Shown piece by piece: positions 6,645 to 9,905 of a stretch of 9,905 nt of DNA. The DNA lies in NCBI GenBank assembly GCA_902773045.1, contig CACYDE010000094.1, forward strand, positions 1 through 9,905, written 5' to 3'. The notes under the pieces are model-generated. The model saw only the letters and a list, made by a program, of their open reading frames with translations, was not told where the DNA came from and did no database searches. Within the stretch, counting starts at the first letter, position 1. The number at the start of each line of letters is the position of its first letter. The translations under genes and the position numbers were made by a program. Source of the DNA: an uncultured Ruminococcus sp. (GTDB taxonomy: Bacteria > Bacillota > Clostridia > Oscillospirales > Acutalibacteraceae).

Positions 6645-6995
6645 TTAACTTCTTTCAACTACCTCATAAACACGACCCTTCTGCGTGATTACTTCATACT
6701 TCTCCATGAACTCATCCATATCCGTACCTTCGGCAACTATAACCTTATACTTATAAGTACTCTGCTTCGTAACCGATGTAGAATATGCGGAGAACAAAAT
6801 CGCACAAACAAGGAAGTAAATCACAGCCATAACAAATGCCATCTGTCTATGCTGAGCATTTAAAATACCCCAAATGCTGACCGCTGTTGTTGCGATCGTG
6901 AACAGACAGAAAAGTATAATCGGAATAGGTCTTGTTTCGTCATCAACAATAATCTTGGTAGTTTCAGTTCTACTTATAATTTTTACTCCACGCAT
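6645..6995 (-). CDS. Small membrane protein with two transmembrane helices
   Basis: The product has 116 residues and belongs to no family I recognise. Residues 1-22 are polar and mixed-charge. Hydrophobic segments at about 24-44 (PIILFCLFTIATTAVSIWGI) and 51-71 (MAFVMAVIYFLVCAILFSAY) form a helical hairpin with a short loop, which puts both ends on the same side of the membrane. Residues 80-116 are a small soluble domain (YKYKVIVAEGTDMDEFMEKYEVITQKGRVYEVVER) with a beta-alpha-beta look. There are no catalytic motifs. The ribosome binding site is weak (GGTGGGA, about six bases from the ATG). It has its own promoter and terminator, so it is expressed as a single gene. Its hydrophobicity pattern and signals make it a credible gene; function unknown. 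Confidence 0.8.
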   Translation of the reverse strand: MRGVKIISRTETTKIIVDDETRPIPIILFCLFTIATTAVSIWGILNAQHRQMAFVMAVIYFLVCAILFSAYSTSVTKQSTYKYKVIVAEGTDMDEFMEKYEVITQKGRVYEVVERS

Positions 6996-7033
6996 AAATC
7001 ATCCCACCCAAAAAGATTTTATCTGTTGTTTCT

Positions 7034-7062
7034 ATTTTACTATATTTATTGTAAAATTCCAA
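7034..7062 (-). promoter_or_regulatory. Promoter of the small membrane protein gene
   Basis: On the minus strand TTGGAA (7057-7062) and TAAAAT (7034-7039) are separated by 17 bases. The start near 7027 leaves a leader of about 30 bases before the ATG at 6995. Confidence 0.6.
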
Positions 7063-7130
7063 TAGTTTTTTTGAAAAAATTTTAAAAGATTTTGATTTTA
7101 TCGTAAACCACGGCTTTAATTTTCTTTCAA

Positions 7131-7162
7131 AGAATAATATCTCCATCATCGAGAATTATTTT
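7131..7162. other. AT-rich hairpin between htrA and the small membrane gene
   Basis: AGAATAAT-A-TCTC and GAGAATTATTTTCT pair over 12 base pairs with one bulge and a seven-base loop. It lies about 50 bases past the htrA stop and upstream of the next promoter. Neither strand has a T run directly after it, so it is not a standard terminator; it could stabilise the 3' end of the htrA message. No better terminator for htrA was found. Confidence 0.3.
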
Positions 7163-7212
7163 CTCTTGCAAAAATTTAAAAAACAGCTTTCTTCAAACTT
7201 ATCTTTTAAGAT

Positions 7213-9126
7213 TTAATTATCGGAATTTCGATACTGTTGTGTTTCACCATTATCCGCCATGAGGGTTATTTCCACATCAAATGTTTTGCTTGCATTCTCA
7301 CTTGTTCCCGGACGGAAGATGGAAACAGTCGCCTTATCACCGGGCTGATAATTTTCCAAAGCCGAAAACAGCTGCGTAAAGCTGCTTACTTTTTCTCCGT
7401 CTATCGCAGTAATAATATCGCCCACCTGAACATCCGTTTCTGCAAACGACCCATCCTCGGCGATATCGTCGATCACGATGCCCTCGGGGTCTTTGATAAT
7501 GCTCAGCGACGACGAAGTCTCTATTCCCGTGATCCCGAGTCTGACTCTGTTTGAAACGTAGCCCTGACCCACGAGATCATTAACTATCTCGATAACCGTA
7601 TTTGACGGGATCGCAAATCCCATTCCCTCATAATTGGTATTGGCAATCTTTATGGTCGTTATCCCCATGACCTGACCGGCGCTGTTAAGAAGCGGTCCCC
7701 CGGAGTTTCCCGGATTTATCGCTGCGTCGGTCTGGATGTAGGAAACAAGGCGGTTCGACGAAACGGTGCGGTTGAGCGCGGAAACGCACCCCTTGGTCAA
7801 AGAATTGGAATATTCTGTTCCTCCCGGGTTGCCAACCGCGATAGCGTCCTGACCTACTTCGATCTGGTTGGAGTCCACAAATTCAGCCGCCAAAAGACCG
7901 CTCTCGTCTATTTTTAAAACCGCAAGATCCGTTCTCGAATCATATCCAACGATCACCGCGGCATAAGAACGTCCGTCGTTAAGAATGATCTCAACTTCGT
8001 ATGTTCCCGAATCGTTGATAACATGGCTGTTGGTGACAATATATCCGTCCTCGGAAATAATGATCCCTGTTCCGCTGCCTGTTTTATAGTCCTCGTTTCC
8101 GATGTTCCCGTCGTAAACTACAACATTGACAACGGAATTTTCAACTCTCTTAAATGCCTTTCTCGCTGTGTAATCGACCGAATCTATATCATCGGGCTGA
8201 TCCTCGGTCTTGAAAACCGCAGCGTCCCTGCTGATGACCGTACTTTTATCGGGAGCTTTTTTTATCTCCTCCGACGTATTGTCGGAATCGTCTCTCGTCA
8301 CATAGTCATAATCTTTAAAGGAATCGTCCGAGTCGACATCTTCATCGCTTTCGTCATCGTCAAAACCAAAAGGATCGAATAATCCGCCGGAACTTTTGTC
8401 GTCTCCGGATCCGAAATTAAAGCCGAAATCACCGTCGGAGCTGAGGAATCGATCGATGTCTCCTCCCATAAATCCGTTTTCCCGATACGCACGCATGCAT
8501 TCATAGGTAAACCCGATCACAAAGACAACTATTAATCCGACGATCAAAATAAGATATGCCTTAAGTCCCGAACCCATCTTTGGTTTCGTTCGTGCCGCGC
8601 CCCCCTGTTGATAAACTCCGTAATTCATCGGTGAACTATTGGAAAAATACGGATTGCTTCCCGTCACCGGATTTGAACCGGGAGGCGGAGGATCATTCCT
8701 AACCCGGGAAACATTTTCTGCGTTTGAAGAAATATTTCCCTGCGGAGAAGCCGCGCTGTTCTGTGACGAAAAAGCTTCTCCGTTCGAGGTCGGATCACTC
8801 GGAGCGGCGATCCCGTCATTTTGGGGCGAAATGATCTCTTGCGCGGACGAACTTGCGCTTTGTGATGAAATATCGTCACGAGAAAAATTTTTCTCATTTT
8901 CCCGTTGTGCTGCACTCTGATCCGGAACAATTGATTCCATATTATCAATGACAGATTGAGATTCGTCCGAAATTTTTCTTTCGTCAAAAAACGGCGAAGA
9001 GGATAAAACATTATTCTCTGCGGAGTTCATTGCGGACATATCATTTTTTTGGAGAGTAATTTCACTGTTGGTATTCTGCGTTTGGGGCATTGCAGATTTA
9101 TCGCTGTTTCCAAACAAATCGTCCAT
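7213..9126 (-). CDS. htrA: Membrane-anchored HtrA/DegP-type trypsin-like serine protease with PDZ domain
   Basis: This envelope protease probably degrades misfolded exported proteins. It has 637 residues from the chosen start. Residues 1-185 are a very long Ser/Asn/Gln/Asp-rich, apparently disordered cytoplasmic region ending in DPPPPGSNP and a basic TKPK patch. One transmembrane helix spans about 189-207. An acidic, Gly/Phe/Asp-rich linker fills 215-300. The trypsin-like domain follows at about 318-525 with the full triad: H368 in TNSHV, D400 in RTDLAVLK and S475 in GNSGGPL. One PDZ domain occupies about 528-625 (VGDIITAIDGEKV). The domain order fits Firmicute HtrA/HtrB/YyxA proteins, but the N-terminal region is much longer than the usual few dozen residues. 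Start: an ATG at 9147 has no ribosome binding site, whereas AGGAGGG (9133-9139) lies six bases before the ATG at 9126. Confidence 0.95.
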   Translation of the reverse strand: MDDLFGNSDKSAMPQTQNTNSEITLQKNDMSAMNSAENNVLSSSPFFDERKISDESQSVIDNMESIVPDQSAAQRENEKNFSRDDISSQSASSSAQEIISPQNDGIAAPSDPTSNGEAFSSQNSAASPQGNISSNAENVSRVRNDPPPPGSNPVTGSNPYFSNSSPMNYGVYQQGGAARTKPKMGSGLKAYLILIVGLIVVFVIGFTYECMRAYRENGFMGGDIDRFLSSDGDFGFNFGSGDDKSSGGLFDPFGFDDDESDEDVDSDDSFKDYDYVTRDDSDNTSEEIKKAPDKSTVISRDAAVFKTEDQPDDIDSVDYTARKAFKRVENSVVNVVVYDGNIGNEDYKTGSGTGIIISEDGYIVTNSHVINDSGTYEVEIILNDGRSYAAVIVGYDSRTDLAVLKIDESGLLAAEFVDSNQIEVGQDAIAVGNPGGTEYSNSLTKGCVSALNRTVSSNRLVSYIQTDAAINPGNSGGPLLNSAGQVMGITTIKIANTNYEGMGFAIPSNTVIEIVNDLVGQGYVSNRVRLGITGIETSSSLSIIKDPEGIVIDDIAEDGSFAETDVQVGDIITAIDGEKVSSFTQLFSALENYQPGDKATVSIFRPGTSENASKTFDVEITLMADNGETQQYRNSDN

Positions 9127-9211
9127 ATTTTTCCCTCCTGAAACCATAATACAAAATAAAAAACGAAAATATACGGCTGTTATTTTAAGAGAACCGCATT
9201 TTCCTCATATC

Positions 9212-9240
9212 ATTATACCAAACCGAAACGATTCTTACAA
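9212..9240 (-). promoter_or_regulatory. Promoter of htrA
   Basis: On the minus strand TTGTAA (9235-9240) and a perfect TATAAT (9212-9217) have a 17-base spacer. Transcription would start near 9206, giving a leader of about 80 bases. The remaining spacer at 9241-9441 is AT-rich. It contains one weak hairpin, GGCATACCGC with GCGGTGCC at about 9319-9355, and otherwise nothing I can name. Confidence 0.7.
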
Positions 9241-9441
9241 GTGTTTAATAAAAAAATAATGTAACGGCGGATACACAATATTATTTTTTAATTTCAATTA
9301 ACACCATATTTTCAAGACGGCATACCGCTTAAAGGTAATTCCCGTGCGGTGCCGCATTAAATGCCCTGTGAAAATCCGCTGATTAGTTTTATAATCATAA
9401 ACTCAAACTTCCCATACTCAAAATTACAATGAATGTAAGGT

Positions 9442-9585
9442 CTATCGTAGGTTGTCGATGTAAAGGACAGTTTTCGCTATCGAATCCGAGATCGTTCTTC
9501 GATCAAAGCTATTGCCGTCAACCATCAATATCATCAACTTAACCGGTTGGTCTGTGCTATCGAACACAGTAATTCTCTTCGCCAT
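9442..9585 (-). CDS. Possible 47-residue hypothetical protein
   Basis: An open frame of 47 codons runs from ATG at 9585 to TAG at 9442. Its product starts MAKRITVFDSTDQPVK and ends VLYIDNLR; the composition is protein-like, with alternating hydrophobic stretches (LMILMVDG), but I recognise no family. No Shine-Dalgarno sequence lies at the right distance; the closest purine run (GAGGGGG) is over 20 bases upstream, inside the stem of the structured region at 9605-9632. Codons such as AGA, CGA and TTG are more frequent than in the neighbouring genes. It could be a small gene with a structured leader, a fragment of a longer gene, or chance. Confidence 0.25.
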   Translation of the reverse strand: MAKRITVFDSTDQPVKLMILMVDGNSFDRRTISDSIAKTVLYIDNLR

Positions 9586-9604
9586 GAGTTTTAGTCGTCA
9601 CCAT

Positions 9605-9691
9605 CACCCCCTCTTCCTCAAGGACGAGGGGGTTAAGATAGGTGTGGGCTTCTCCCACGCCTATCGGGGAGCGCAGCTCCCCGAACCCCTT
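9605..9691. ncRNA. Candidate structured RNA: hairpin plus three-way junction
   Basis: Three GC-rich hairpins lie side by side. The first is CCCCCTC/GAGGGGG (9607-9613 with 9626-9632), with three more pairs capped by a tetraloop (UUGA on the minus strand). The second is ATAGGTGTGGG/CCCACGCCTAT (9638-9648 with 9654-9664). The third is CGGGGAGC/GCTCCCCG (9665-9672 with 9676-9683). GGGGTT (9629-9634) also pairs with AACCCC (9684-9689), enclosing hairpins two and three as a three-way junction and competing with the first stem. Hairpin two has a U-G pair on the plus strand but an A-C mismatch on the minus strand. The minus reading resembles the hairpin-rich 3' end (TnpB guide RNA region) of IS200/IS605 elements, but no tnpB or tnpA is present. 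Strand, limits and function are unresolved. Confidence 0.4.
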
Positions 9692-9772
9692 GCGCACACT
9701 AACCAACTCTTTTTTTCTTAAGTTAATAACATTAGTTTCCCATGCCACGAACCCATTCAACCGATTGCTCAG

Positions 9773-9802
9773 AACTCTATTTAAGTTTCTGAAAACAGAG
9801 TT
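9773..9802. other. Bulged hairpin next to the right repeat
   Basis: AACTCT (9773-9778) pairs with AGAGTT (9797-9802), and GTTT with AAAC inside, leaving a one-sided bulge of six bases. It lies 22 bases inside the right repeat. It might mark an element boundary or a transcript end; there is no T run on the minus strand, and only a weak TATAAG box follows on the plus strand. Confidence 0.25.
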
Positions 9803-9824
9803 TCTATAAGGATACATGGATAAT

Positions 9825-9905
9825 TATAGCAATCCAAATAAATAGACGGACAAAAGGAGACGATGCCGGTGAGTGCAGAGCAAGGCGGAGGACGAAGGCA
9901 TACTG
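9825..9905 (+). repeat. Right arm of 81-base terminal inverted repeat
   Basis: This is the inverted partner of positions 5-85. On the plus strand it reads TATAGCAATCC, then AAAAGGAG, three bases and ATGCCGG, and runs off the window at GGCATACTG. The first 35 bases are identical to the left arm; the last 46 carry all 11 mismatches. If translated, the two arms give unrelated short peptides with mostly non-synonymous differences, which argues against a conserved protein start and for a DNA or RNA element (inference). ATGCC (9863-9867) can pair with GGCAT (9897-9901) within this arm. Confidence 0.8.

Noticed and set aside
9605..9720. Plus-strand terminator formed by the hairpins and the T run at about 9709-9716
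   Set aside because: The T run begins about 25 bases after the last stem, too far for intrinsic termination, and no plus-strand gene precedes it.
9557..9817. Minus-strand open frame of 86 codons beside the right repeat
   Set aside because: No ribosome binding site; its second half reads through the GC-rich hairpins and no protein family is recognisable. Part of it resembles translated transposon guide-RNA ends, but there is no TnpB zinc finger or catalytic motif.
1..9905. tRNA, rRNA, integrase, complete transposase or defence genes
   Set aside because: No cloverleaf, rRNA segment or protein motif of these classes was visible on either strand.

Overview
The window looks like a piece of chromosome from a low-to-mid GC, Gram-positive gut anaerobe of the Ruminococcus / Oscillospiraceae type. 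This rests on AT-rich spacers, AGGAGG ribosome binding sites, TTGACA/TATAAT-like promoters, a DUF6465 protein, and above all a dockerin-bearing starch-binding protein next to a starch-binding GH13 amylase. Dockerin plus starch-binding modules is the signature of the amylosome known from Ruminococcus bromii. The genus is inferred; no rRNA or tRNA gene is present to confirm it.

All seven confident genes lie on the minus strand. In order of transcription (right to left) they are: a membrane-anchored HtrA/DegP-type serine protease (7213-9126); a small two-helix membrane protein (6645-6995); a UPF0178/DUF188 protein (6102-6578) overlapping a HAD phosphatase (5489-6115); a secreted starch-binding protein with a Thr/Glu/Asp-rich linker and a C-terminal type I dockerin (3660-5177); a secreted GH13 alpha-amylase with an N-terminal CBM26-like module (1171-3507); and a Lys/Ala-rich DUF6465 protein (365-835). 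Intrinsic terminators follow the DUF6465 gene, the amylase and the small membrane protein. Clear promoters precede htrA, the small membrane gene, the dockerin gene and the DUF6465 gene.

The functional core is the starch pair. The dockerin protein can bind starch and dock onto a cell-surface or free cohesin scaffold. The amylase binds and hydrolyses starch but has no dockerin of its own. No clear terminator separates the two, so they may be co-transcribed, although a weak promoter and a perfect palindrome lie in the 152 bases between them. An inverted repeat overlaps the -35 box of the dockerin gene and is a plausible operator. The HtrA protease would serve envelope quality control; no direct link to starch use is visible.

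The two edges are different. Each carries one arm of an 81-base inverted repeat (70/81 identical, no indels, with a perfect 35-base inner block), pointing outward and containing a Shine-Dalgarno-like stretch followed by ATG. This suggests a dispersed element at which the assembly broke. Next to the right arm, 9605-9689 folds into a hairpin plus a possible three-way junction, a candidate structured RNA or transposon end. The region 86-307 is AT-rich with only a leftward promoter-like site; 9148-9441 holds the htrA promoter and otherwise nothing I can name.
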